Assembly (NCBI RefSeq): GCF_014805625.2
Contig: NW_023998415.1
Span: 7,865,312 to 7,929,311 of the forward strand
Direction: 5' to 3'
DNA: 64,000 nt
From: Glossina fuscipes
Taxonomy: Eukaryota; Arthropoda; Insecta; Diptera; Glossinidae
Part shown: in pieces, positions 24,803 to 36,489 of the stretch
Layout of the letters: each line of letters begins with the position of its first letter
Position numbering within the stretch: the stretch's first letter is position 1
Translations under genes and position numbers: made by a program
Notes under the pieces: generated by a model
Told to the model about the DNA's origin: nothing
What the model saw: the letters and a program-made list of their open reading frames with translations, nothing else
Database searches by the model: none

Positions 24803-26337
24803 AAATAAATAAATAACATTAACAACAACAATAACAACAATGATAAACGATAAGTAATGTAGTCTTAGTATTTGCTTGTGTGTGTTTGTACATACGACCG
24901 TCAAAACAAATGGCAAATCTATGTAATTACAAATAATAATTCTAAAAGCATTTATCTTTTCTTTCCCTTTTCTCCTTTTTCTTTTTCTTTTTCTTTTTCT
25001 TTTTTTTTTTGTTTTTGTTGTTTTTTGTTTATTGTGTTTGTTTGCATGCAGTTGTTGTTTTCTTTTCTTGCCCCGGCACACAATGCGAATGGCTGTTGTA
25101 TGCATGTGTATATATATATATATATGTGTGGTGGCTTATTTATGAAAACGACAACAGATCGACAAAATGCAATTTATGCGTTGTTGTTGTTGCTGTTATA
25201 ACCAACTGCAAAGGACAAATATGTATTAGATTTGACGCACCGTTTGTAACGTCCGGGGAAACAGGTTAGATACCTCTTAATGCACATATATATTCCAAGT
25301 TGATAAGTTCACGTACATCTGTTGTCGTTTGTCTGATGACGTCTGTCCGCGGATTTGTTTGTGCGTTCGATTATCTGCAACATTGATGATGGCAAACTTA
25401 ACCACTACCATCACCTCCTCAGGCCGGAGAGTAAATTTTCGAAGATGATTATGAGCCATTCACAAACAGATTTCGATTAGGCAGATGAGCTTCCGTTACA
25501 ACTACAACGTATGGCTAATGTCAGTCCAAACGTTTATATCAATACTCTCTAGGGCTATAAAGATATGGTGCCAATCGATCAGAGACACGCCCACAATTGT
25601 GAAAATATGTTACCCCCTTTTACGGCCCCTTTGTTTTTTTTTTTTTTTGGTGAATGGGTATCGAATATTCGCCTAAAAAGCTCACTTTTTCATCTTTTAG
25701 TTTTTATTGTTATTGTTTTTGTTTTTGCTTTTGTTATTGCTATTATTGTTTTTTCTATTTATTTGTTATTTCGCTGTTACCTTGCCCAACCTAAGTTAAT
25801 AGACTAGCCTTGGCTGGGCTGGTCTCCTCGTATCATACAAATACAAGTCATGCTCCAGACTGATATTTAAAAAGTTTCCTTTGCTTTCTATACTCACTCA
25901 CTCCTCTTTATGTATGCGATATGATATTATACGTTGGTTGCCTTAGTCGATGATGCGACTGCTGTTTGCATTTCTTGTTACATAATACGCGAGCAAAACC
26001 TCAACTAGTACTTAAAATCCATTTTTCTATCAATTGATGAGATTAGACCAGAGACCAGCTAAAGAAAATATCGAATACAATGGTAAAAAGCCTATTATAA
26101 GATTTCATTGCAAACTCAAGTAAATAAGAAAACATTGGCAGCTGCGGTGCGGCAGCCGCAAACAGTAATACGAACAGCTGTAGTAAACAAAAGAATATAA
26201 GCAAAAAAAAAAAAACAAAAAAACAAAAAAAAAAAAAGCGCAAAACATTGTGATTTGTTAGCCAGGCTCGAACGCATATTACAAGGTGTTCTATCAAACT
26301 GCGAAAACAGTAAGCAAAACTGATCAAAATTGCTTTG

Positions 26338-26377
<40 letters not shown>

Positions 26378-29300
26378 TTTTACCTTACTCTTAGACGACA
26401 AGGGCTTTCCACAACAATCGAATTTTTTTATGATCATTATTCCAATCAAGAAATTCTCGCAGATTGATTGTAAATTATTTCTTTTGTTTCTTGGCTACTT
26501 TTGGAAATGCACAACATCCTGAAACATGCTGCTATGCAATATGATTGTTCTGTTATCGTTAAATGTTTGAAAGCAAAAAGAAAAAAAAAAAAAATCGATG
26601 AAACGTAATATGCGTCACAAGTTCTTTTAAAAAATTAATCCTTTCGGAAAAATTATCAAAAGCCAAGTGCTTTTTATTTAAATTTTTTTTATTTTCATAC
26701 CACTGTGCTGCATAATCTTAAATTACGTCTAGAGAATTCTCTTATTCAACTGCCAATACTATCGATAACAAGCAAGGTAAAAAAAGAGCAACAATACAAC
26801 AAAACATAAGTAAAGGAAATAAGTAAAATGAATAGAAAGGAAAAGCAACAGAAAAACTATCAAATCTTCAGAAAGCTATAAACACTGACTGCTTACTACT
26901 TAGAAACATAAATGCAATTTATTGAAGGAATTTGTTCGTATTTGTTTTGCGCATAGCCGCATACACGCTCTTAGAAAGAAATACAATACTAAGATCACAT
27001 TATTTAAACCTTTAATAATAAACCATTTAATAAGTTTAACTAAAACACATGCACACACATATGCCCAGAAGCACTCATACACGTATCTGAGAAGAAGTCG
27101 TATAAAATCTCTACCTCTCCACAACTTGCAACAATGACATCAACGTTACGCAGGCAATTTGGCCGCATGTGTACAAAACAACAATCTGTTGGGTATCTAA
27201 TAGCAGATGAAGTTGAACAGAGTAGAACATAACATAATACAAAATAATAGCAAGTGTTTCGTAGCCATTGTTAACTACCGATGTCAATGTTGTTCTTCCT
27301 TCTGTTATTCTGTCGTTGCCTTTACATGTATTTTAAGTTTTATTGTATACGCAACCCTTTGTTGCTTGATGAACTTATGGAAACCCATTCAATGGTATTT
27401 GTTACCTTTCGTTATTGTTCTTCAGTTCAGTTTTCTACACTAAGTATATAGGTAACCTTATACAAGAAAAGTGTTCAGTTTAGATGTTACGATGAAGTAG
27501 AGGAGTGGTTAACTAACAGCTACGTGCTGTTCTCATGATTAATTTACTAATTTTAAACATTTAATTACAAGAAAGGAAAATTCATTTACTTTATTTTTCT
27601 ATATACTCGGCTCAGTCCTTTTCCCCACTTTTGCCCTCCACACATTTAATCACTATAGTTCACGGTACTTGTACTTGTACACATGACATATTCACAAGCA
27701 TATTGTCATTCAATGGCATCACCGCCTCCATTGTCGACACTTTTTTCAAAAACATATTTATTTACATCTTTTAACACACCTTCGCCTTAGGGATTCTTAT
27801 ACATTTAATATGAAAACAAAATAATATATAAATAAATAAATAAATATATAACGAATTATATATATGTATATATTTATATCAGAACCAATAATAATAACAA
27901 CAAAAACAAGAGCAATATTTTTACATATATATTTATATATATATTTATATATATATATATAAACTCAGCAGTTAACTTTGCTTTTGTATGCCGAACGCTT
28001 AGTTAACAGTGGCTGTTTTGTTGTTTGTTATTGGTTAGTTACCGTTGTTTACCATGGTGTTGACAGCCGCTTCTAAGCTGTCAGCATATGAAATGGAGTA
28101 AATTTTATGTTTTTTTCTAGGCATGCCAGTGCTGACTGTCTATGCATTTGTATTACTAATGTAATATTTTCGAAAATATATTTGAAATATTTTAAAAAAT
28201 TTACTAAAATATCGGTTCGAAGGCCGCGTTGGACGTAATGAAAAAGCATCGTACACTATGCCTAAGCGAAGTCATACTTCAGAGAATCGTCTCTAATTCT
28301 ATGTTTCTATGTCGCCTCCTATTCACACTGCGTAGTCTTGAAGTTCCATTCTATTTTCGCTTTCTCCACCTTTTTTGTTACTTTTCGGAATTGCATAACT
28401 TCCAGATGCTTCAACTGATATAAAAGCTTGTGGCCAGAAATATTTTAAATCGATTTCTCGAAAACTCCGTTTTAGGTCGAGTTGAATTTTGTGCATATAA
28501 ATCACCTCCACAGGAGCGCTACTTTGTACGTTTGGCTACCACAATATTCGTAATATTAGTCATCTTCCTTTGATTATATAGGTATGGCATATATGAATGT
28601 CTCATTGATTCTCGTTCTGGCAATATTGATTTCATGAATTATCCTAAATGCGTTTTGCTCAATTTTGATCTTTTTTTTTTTTCTTAATTACGTATCACTT
28701 ACTAGATTTCTTATAGCAGTTGAAAATTACAATCAACCAGTTCAGATTTGGACTACGTTAGAGAGACGGCCAAGGAACCGTTTGCAATAAAGCAAGCTAC
28801 GAATCTTTTCCTTTGATCTTCTTCTACGCTGTGCGAATATAATAATTCGAATACGTTAACTATGCAATAAATTGCTGTGACCCTATTTAGCATATTTGTA
28901 AACGGGAAACAGTCATGTACCCTATATTGTACATAAGCAATAATGTGAAGGCATCCGCAAGGCATACACTTACATTGCCGTCGTGTGCTTTTGAATAATC
29001 GTATTTCTTCCGTATCGGTTTCGATATTTCCCATTAAAAGTCAGGAAAAAGAAGCAAATTTTTTAAAACTGAAACTTTTCGGAAACAATTTCCCCGGGGT
29101 ATTACTACCTAAATGAAAAGCGCCTTCAAGGTTTATTGTTATAATAATAAGGATTTCGCTTCTATATACAACTGTAATGAAGGACGAATTAAGTTTCTCT
29201 ACCCATACATATACTTGAAAGTATATTGCAGCACTAATTTCTTGTAATATTTGTTACAAACACAAGCCAGTTGAAAGTCCGGTCCTTGATCTTGCTCGTT

Positions 29301-29530
29301 GATAAGTTAATGATTCTTGATGAGAAAAACTTTCGCCAATGAGGGGAAATGCGAAAGACGAAGAATGTAAAACGGTGTAAAAATGTGTATGCATTATAAA
29401 GGAGAATTAAAATTTGAAATATTTGAAAACGCTTGATTATTGCTAAAAACAATGTTGAAAAAATGTGTAGTGTAAACAGATTTGTATCGTAGTTTTCCAT
29501 AAACTTTCACTAAAATCAATGATTTAAAAA
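22300..29530. other. long non-coding stretch
   Basis: No gene is recognised. At 22574-23018 both strands stay open for about 100 codons in GC-richer DNA, without family resemblance. Simple repeats: CTTTTT-rich tract at 24958-25010, (AT)n at 26338-26372, and several poly-A/T tracts. A 93-codon frame at 28753-29034 on the minus strand (MGNIETDTEEIRLFKS) looks plausible but is not recognised. Confidence 0.45.
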
Positions 29531-29542
29531 ATAAAAATTCCT

Positions 29543-29705
29543 ACTCGGCCTGAGTGGTCGAGTCTCGACTAGCAACTCAATGGTCGCGGATTCAAATCTC
29601 AAGTGGGGTAGAGTTTTTAATAAAGCCGAAAGCCTTGGATGCTAGTGCTTTAAGATCTTAGTCGTAGAATTTTTATTCTCTGGCTAAATTTATAATTATT
29701 ATTAT
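29543..29705 (+). mobile_element. tRNA-derived SINE, copy 1
   Basis: The 5' part reads CGGCCTGAGTGGTCGAG with an A-box-like element at 29555-29566 and a B-box-like element at 29588-29600 (GGATTCAAATCTC). It continues with the family body (GTAGAGTTTTTAATAAAGCCG, GATGCTAGTGC) and ends TTCTCTGGCTAAATTTA. It shares this order with the copies at 43.2 and 61.9 kb. Copy 1 runs straight into the (TAA)n tail of an oppositely oriented LINE at 29706, so the two are joined tail to tail and no clean 3' target duplication can be seen. A class II (Ser/Leu-like) tRNA ancestor is suggested by the A box. Confidence 0.8.
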
Positions 29706-30075
29706 TATTATAATTTTAGGCTAATGAAATAAATTCTTAGACTAAAAAAAAAGACATTGAGCACTAGCAGCACAAGTTATCGGCTCTAATATAAATAAAT
29801 GTACATTAGATAATGTTCTTAGTAGTATTAATAAAGTAATATATAGAATTGATATTCGGTTCTGAAGCTGATGTTAGAATGTCCAAAGGGTTAGTCGTTT
29901 CAAATCCAATATTTCTAGCCAAGGAAAAGTTAAGGCAGTCGCAGAGAATGCGCTTTATAGTGAGAGTTTGTCCACAACTGCAGATTGGGAAGGAAGACTT
30001 CTTCAAAATCCATTGGTGAATTGCAAGGGGAATTCTCGAATTAGTTTGAATCTTGGTTTTCTCAACATTTGTTTT
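29706..30075 (-). mobile_element. 5'-truncated I/R1-like LINE, ORF2 C-terminus and 3' tail
   Basis: On the minus strand a frame ending at 29806-29808 carries TNSRIPLAIHQWILKK followed by CSCGQTLTIKRILCDC. A Cys-rich C-x-C-G...IL-x-x-C motif after the RNase H region is typical of the C-terminus of ORF2 in I/R1/Jockey-group LINEs. After the stop there is a 3' UTR of about 100 nt ending in (TAA)n, the tail style of I elements. The UTR contains AGCCGATAACTT, GCTAGTGCT and TTAGTCTAAGAATTTATT, blocks that recur in the 3' end of the SINE family. The element is truncated near 30075, the usual outcome of incomplete target-primed reverse transcription. Confidence 0.7.
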
Positions 30076-30153
30076 TGTTGTTGTTAATGCAAGTAGATTT
30101 CCTTATTTAATTTTCTCTTTAACTTTTCTTCCAATGTATCTTTGAAGATACAA

Positions 30154-30180
30154 CAATAATAATAATAATAATAATAATAA
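30154..30180. repeat. (AAT)9 microsatellite
   Basis: Trinucleotide run. It could be the tail of another I-like insertion, but no LINE or SINE sequence is visible next to it. Confidence 0.85.
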
Positions 30181-30184
30181 AAGG

Positions 30185-30621
30185 ATCGAATTGAAAAACA
30201 TGTGAAAAATTTTAAGCTTGTGCTTTTTTTTGTTTTTGTTTTATATTTTTTTGATTACTTGATCTATAACAGTTATAAAGCCATGAACGAAAAGCAAAAG
30301 TTTGAAAAAAAAAAATCGAGTCAAGCAGAGAGAGTTGTGTAGATAGTAGTGTGTTCGAAATACGAAAATATTCTACTGTAAAATTGTTCTATAGGCGAAA
30401 GTGATCTAAAAGAATATAATATGATTGATATACATAGATAAAAATGGAAAGCAAATATATATGTACACAAACCAAATTAGATTTAATAAAACCTAAATAC
30501 CATCCAATCATTCATGATGACGAAAGTTAAATGTGGGTATGAGTATAAAATAAATGTACAATAAAGAAATAAAAAAAGAAGTTAAAACTATGTAAATTAT
30601 TATGTTACTGTTTAAACATGA

Positions 30622-30652
<31 letters not shown>

Positions 30653-33240
30653 TACAGCGACGTATTATGCATGTAGTGCATCAAATTTATTATTCGTGTC
30701 ACTAGCAGAGAAATAAAAGTTTTTCGAAAAAAGTAACAAAACGCTTCGCATAATTACCTGAATTAAGAATGATAAGCCAGAAAGTAACTCTATCTGACAA
30801 AAATGTTAAATTTCTTCCGTTTGATACAAGGTGAACGAGAACAAACGAGAACAAGCAACTATCAATTTACTATGCCATGAGAATTTTGGCGATCGAATTA
30901 TAAGTAAAGCAGAGAATAGACTGAACTTATAAATTCGAGAACTTTTAGCTCTGCCATATCAAGTTTACGGAGCCGAGAAATCAGCGAATCCCGTGACCGG
31001 TTCACTTTGCGAGTTCAAGTATCGAAAACCAAATTACATGTATTACTAGCGAAATAAATTTGGTATCGTGTATATAAGAGATTTACTAGTATCAAGATAA
31101 GCACATTTTATTAGAATACAATAAAATTTATGTAATCAAGCAAAAAAAAAAAAACAAAAAAAAAAATGAATGTAAAATTATAAACAGGGAATAATTCTTT
31201 TTTTGAGAAGAAGTTAGCTTAGGGATCGTCGGACCCAAACTCGGAGTCTCCCGTTGGAAGTCATGGGCCGAAGGAGACCCTAGGTATGATCTCCGAGTGC
31301 AGAATGACTCGGGGCGTAAAAGTTGCCAGTTCGGTGAATAGGTTTAGTTGCAATTGTCTATGGAGTGTTCGTGGGACTCAATTTTAAAACTCCACCATCT
31401 CTCCCGAACTAACTAGCTCAACAATGACATATGCGGTTGTCTCATACAGCCTCAAATCCTCTTGAAGTGACACTCAAGTGTGCCCCTAACAATTATAAAG
31501 TCCGTGGCTCGATACTTAGACAAACAGTGACGATTGACAGACATAGCCGTTTTGATCGGCACCATGTTTTAAATCGATTTATCTTCATGTAGAGTTCTTA
31601 GGGCTTTCGTCCACACTTGATTCCATTCTATAGTGCACGTAGTTTACCAAAGATAATGTCAGGAGCGGAAAGTTTGAAATCGGGTTTATGGTTAAAGTCG
31701 CCTGATAAGGCATTCATCAACATCTTAATGATGAACATCCTCGTCTTAAGTAATAGGTAATAAGATAAGAATTGCATTTCTTAAGATCTTAATGAGGCAA
31801 TCATGAGGCATTAAAAAAGTTTTAGTTAAACAGAGTCGAGCAATAGTAAAAAACTAAAACAGAAGAAGTGAACACTTTTCTACAACAACTGCCCTTGATC
31901 GTGTATTACATAACATACACTCAGTTCCTGATTTACACTATGCACTGCATTTTTCCGAAGAATTTCAGTCTAAAAATTCGAAATCTTTATAGATAGCGAA
32001 ATGCGAAACAAATTGAAAGGAAAAAACCAAAATCAAGAGGACGTCTGAAATAAGTGTTACTTGAGAGAGACGGGAAAGAGGCGATTCGTTCGCTAACACT
32101 CACAGACACTTTAGTGCTTGTACTTTTGAGTTTACTTTTCAAAATGAAAATCTCAACGACGTATCTATTCAAAATAATAGGACAGCAACAAAAACAAAAA
32201 AAAAAAAAAAAACAAAAATATGTTATGAATCTAATCTCAATATCGGACTTTGTAAATACATACTACATACTATCAAGACAACTTTCTTTAATACGCACGT
32301 CTTGTCTATGTCGCATCTAAATTAACTTTTATTCATGAAAGCTTCGTATAATTCACAATTGAACTAAATACGTTCATAATTACCGGCTGCTCAGCTTTTG
32401 CATGTTTACCTCAATTGCACGGTTCGCTTTCAGTTTGGAACTATACTAGCTGCGAACGTGTCTCTGTTCTAGTAGTATACACGCTTTTGCCTTCTTTTTC
32501 TTTTATGTGTTTTTTTTTTTTTTTTTTTTTTTTTTTGATTTTAGTTTGTTTTCTTATTTATTTATTTTTTGTTTGTTAATTGTGTTCTTTTTATTATTTT
32601 TCGTTTATTTTTCGTTCAATTTATAAAGGTTACGTGCTAATCTTTACCATTGAGAATCAACTTAATTCGGCTGCTATTTTATTATAACTGAAAAAAATAA
32701 ATACGAGCATAGGACCATTTACGCACACTTACGTCCACCTGGGATGCTTGGGGAAGAATAAAAGGAATAAAAGTAATATGAGTAAGAGATGTTTAGAAGC
32801 AATTATAGGCAGAAATGGAAAATGTCATCTAAAGAAGGCAGTAAATCTTCAAAACATCAGCGGCCGGTCCCACAACATTTTTCTTCATCTGAATATTTGG
32901 TTTGCTTTCGAATGTCTTTCCAAAAAAAAAGAAGTGTTTTCTAATCATTCTACCTTCTTAACTGGGTGAAATATAATATACAAATTTCGTTTAACTGACT
33001 AGGAGACGTGTGAACGTCAATCGTTTGTAGCTGTCCTGGCGCTCTATAGCCTCCTCGAATAGAATTTGTAAACATATTTCTAAATGGGGCCATGACCTAT
33101 CCAAGAGTGGCTCGTCTAGCTAGTCTTGGAAAATATTTTCAATAATTCGTGATAAGACGGCAATTGTGAAAGCTTTTACAATCGAAACTAACACTAAGCT
33201 GCGAGAGCTTAGCACAATTCATGATATGATTTACGTATGC
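30185..33240. other. non-coding stretch with one GC-richer block
   Basis: No gene is recognised. The block 31205-31520 is clearly GC-richer (for example GTCGGACCCAAACTCGGAGT and CCGTTGGAAGTCATGGGCCG) and may be an unrecognised transposable-element fragment. Poly-T at about 32509-32536. Confidence 0.45.
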
Positions 33241-33254
33241 AGAATTGCAAAAAA

Positions 33255-33660
33255 AAAAAAAAAGCCTAGGATTCGTCGTACCTGCTTACCACAATCAAGA
33301 ATGAGGGAAGTTCCGTTATGATTTAGGCATTCAGCTAGACCGGTCCTCTCACTTATATCACGGGCCGGATTATTGCGAATGGAGATTTCGACATCTTCAA
33401 TTATGACATTCTTACTACGGTTAACCTATTTCTGCTAAGCACTACTACATTCCAAATTGATTGTGCGCCCATACCCGCGTCTACAAGTTCTCGATTTGAG
33501 GGGCATCAAAAATATCAACAAACATCCTTTCGGAGCGGCACGATCGCACCGACCTCCACGTAATTGAATCGTTTTGGAGAGTTTTAGAGCAAAGAGTAAT
33601 GAGAAGCAGATTGCCATTTCCAACATCGTTTTAAAGCATATTCCGAGAACAATTGCATAA
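33255..33660 (+). pseudogene. decayed Tc1-like transposase (DD34E)
   Basis: One frame reads DSSYLLTTIKNEGSSVMI, then AFS and TGPL, matching the 'P..KHGGGSVMVWG.FS..G.GPL' block of Tc1-like transposases. It continues to FQIDCAPIPASTSSRFEGH, matching 'FQQDNAP.H.A..T..WF'. The second catalytic Asp is at 33459-33461. In another frame DLHVIESFWRVLEQRV follows, matching 'SPDLNPIENLWSVLERRV', with the catalytic Glu at 33566-33568. The distance is 104 nt, or 34 codons plus two bases, which is the DD34E spacing with a frameshift. At least two in-frame stops (about 33325 and 33337) and the frameshift show it is dead. The first Asp and the terminal repeats were not identified. Confidence 0.75.
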
Positions 33661-33699
33661 AAAGGTGATCCATCGCCTTATTAATAAACATATATTGGA

Positions 33700-36220
33700 T
33701 ATACGTCAGTTGCTTATATTATTTTGTTCACCCGCTGAAAATCATTGGATAGCCGTCAACTAAATCAGCAAAAATTTTAAAACGTTAGCGTTAATGTAAC
33801 TTACATACATTATATATGTATCATCAATTTGTTGTTATTTATCGGGTTTATTTATAATGGAATTATTATCTATTAAGCTTAAGCAGAGGCTATATTTTTA
33901 ATGAAATGTACGATAACTTTTTCACTTGACCAAACAGAAAGCAATTTATAGATTCGTTCTGAAACGAATCTATATCATTTTTTTTTTTTGGCTGATTTTA
34001 TTTATCATCTAAATAATAAATGATTGTGATGGAAAAACTTTGTACCTGTTGTAGACAGTTAGCTGCAAAATCAAATAACCGCATAATTCTGACAGCAGTA
34101 ACAAACGGTTAAATGGGATAACAATACAGTAACAGCATGTGTGGCTTATTTTTTCTTTATAGTTGTGGTGTGTGTGTGTGTGTGTGTGTGTGTGACTTTG
34201 TTTGTACGTTAATGCTCTTTTAAATTGGTTTTTAAAGGCTGTGTGAACGGACAGTTACGAATGAAATGACTACAGGGCAAAAACGGCTTTAAAAAAATAA
34301 CTCGAACGCAAGACCCCACACGAATTCACAAAAATGCTTTTTTTTATATAATACTAATCAACGGAGTATAACCACACATATTTGTATGTTGATTTTATTA
34401 TCACACTTGTGTAGTATTAGGAAATACTCAACAAATATTTTAAGTTTTTAATTAACGCAATTACATATTGTATAGTGACAAAGAAGTAGGATGAGAGAAA
34501 TCGAGAGTAGCTGTAATGGATGACAAGCATATGTCTAATCGGTAAGTAAAGGCATACCATTCTCGACAGGGCATTCGTTCTAGCTCCAATCGTACATCAA
34601 TCATAATTAAACTACGGTCGACCGCATTGAGCATTGGATTCGGGAACGCCGGCTTGATAATCCCGGTTCATGACTATGCTATGCGTCTTTGCAGTTACCG
34701 CAGGTTCGTAGCTCTGATGCTCTACATTTACTAACTGGACATTAGGTCTACACCAAGTCCACATTTTCCGAAGAGATCAAAAACACAGTAACCTTCTTGT
34801 AAATGGCATGCTAGAAATCGAGCAATTGTCAGGTATTGGAGTTGGGTTGAGGAAATAAGAAGAAGAAAAACAAAGACTTTTAAAAATATATTCAACTGAA
34901 TAATAAAAGTAAATGGATGCGGATGACTTCGACTGGGCTCCCCCGATTCGATCACATTGAATTTTCAACTTCAAAATAAGATTCTCTCAAGTGGTCATTG
35001 TAAGGCTTGTCCCACAAAACTAACTATCTGCAAGTGTTGTAATTTATTTTCAAACGATTTTTGTTCAAAAACAAAGAAAAAACAACAACAAATAATGGAC
35101 CAATGATTAATTGATTTTGGAAAATTTTCAATGTCACTTATGCGCTGTATTTTCAAACTCCAATATATTTCTTTTTAATTAAAATTAGAAAGTCAGTATA
35201 GCCACTTAAACTTGTGCCAAAGCTTTGCAGGCCAGGTGCGACAAGTATAATTTTTAATTTTTGCTTTATGCTTGGTATTCTTGTTAGATTGCCATTTTTT
35301 TTTTTTTTTTTTTTTTTCTTCGCATGTAATCAACATTAAATTTTTCAGACTTGAAAACTTTAAAACGTAGACTATTGAAGAATGTACCTCTAGTAAGTGA
35401 TGTGTTAAAGAATAAAAATGGGAAAATGAAACTTTAAAAAATGAATATATGTATATATATATATATATAATGTGTTCTTCTTCGTGTTTTATAATATTTT
35501 TGAAAAATTACTTTCGGTAAAATATATGATCAAATCGTTTTGCGAAATTGTAATAAATTCCAAAATAGCTGAACGAATATAGTGTTTCTTCATAGTGTTT
35601 CTTCAGTCAACGGTATCATAAAATATATTCCATTTGTTGTTGTTAAACGAATAACAATCAAAGCAGAAACTTTAGCAAATTTTATTACGTCTTTGCTCGA
35701 GTGTTGAATCGTTTTGTTTAAACAGCTCAAGGGTCGTGTTCTTAATAAATTTTTCACAAAATGAAGAGAAAAAAATTGCACAGTATTTCCCAAATTTCCC
35801 CAAGGGTGATTACGAATTGTACAAACGAAAGGCTCATATAATCTAATCCTATATTTAACTATAGGTTAAACTAGTCCTAATAGATAAGATTTGTTTTCTG
35901 ATCCTATATTATATCATATATTACATTTTATACTCAACCCAAGATATGTTAAGATATGCACGAGTCGAAGGCAAAAATTAACCTTGACAAGTAAGAAAGC
36001 CATAGGCATCTTGGAAGAACCTGTCAGATCGTAAATTCGTTTTGTTTTTTCCCAAAATGGATTTCAGCCAGTATTGACTGCACATATCCACCACAACAAA
36101 CAATGCTGTGAAAATATATTAAAATATTCTTATATTTTATATATGAATAAGAAAAGGCCACACATTTGCATGAATAGAAGCCGTACAATAGTTATGTAAG
36201 GTACGTTCCTTCTCGGAGCG
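33700..36220. other. non-coding stretch
   Basis: No gene is recognised. (GT)13 at 34169-34194 and poly-T at about 35297-35318. Near 34509-34534 the short sequence MDDKHMSNR is followed by a consensus donor GTAAGT, probably chance. Confidence 0.45.
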
Positions 36221-36228
36221 GCAAGAAA

Positions 36229-36483
36229 ATGATTTCTCTTTCGCCTTTATTACTTGGTGAAATAAGCTTTAATGTCCCTAACCGCTTCTCTAGGCACTTT
36301 ATCTTGGTTAAGCTTAGTCAGTGCAAATATAATTATGAGCTGTTTAATCCGCTCAGAGTAGTTTGCAAGAACCTAAATGATGTCTATCACTTATTCTCGT
36401 TATCGGACTCTTTAAAGTCCATTAAAGCAACATTGCTTAATACGCGCCTACCTATGTCTTTACGTATGTCTTACTTAAACTAG
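36229..36483 (+). pseudogene. Jockey-like LINE ORF2 C-terminal fragment
   Basis: The frame reads LLLGEISFNVPNRFSRHF, then KLSQCKYNYELFNPLRVV and NLNDVYHLFSLSDS. This follows the C-terminal pattern of Jockey-group ORF2 proteins: 'INFNVPSR.TR.F.PL', then 'C..NY...P.R...', then 'FN', ending at a stop. About 84 codons are intact. No reverse-transcriptase core lies upstream, so this is an isolated end piece. Assignment rests on remembered family pattern. Confidence 0.6.
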
Positions 36484-36489
36484 CTTCTA

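Noticed and set aside
28753..29034. 93-codon minus-strand frame starting MGNIETDTEEIRLFKS
   Set aside because: Plausible composition but no motif, no splice context and no family resemblance; not called as a gene.
29543..29620. Intact tRNA gene at the SINE head
   Set aside because: The A and B boxes are present, but the acceptor and anticodon stems do not pair; it is the tRNA-derived head of a SINE.
34590..34690. tRNA-like look (ATTCGGGAACGCC and CCCGGTTCATGAC)
   Set aside because: There is no cloverleaf with matching acceptor stem, and the A and B boxes are not in the right order or spacing.
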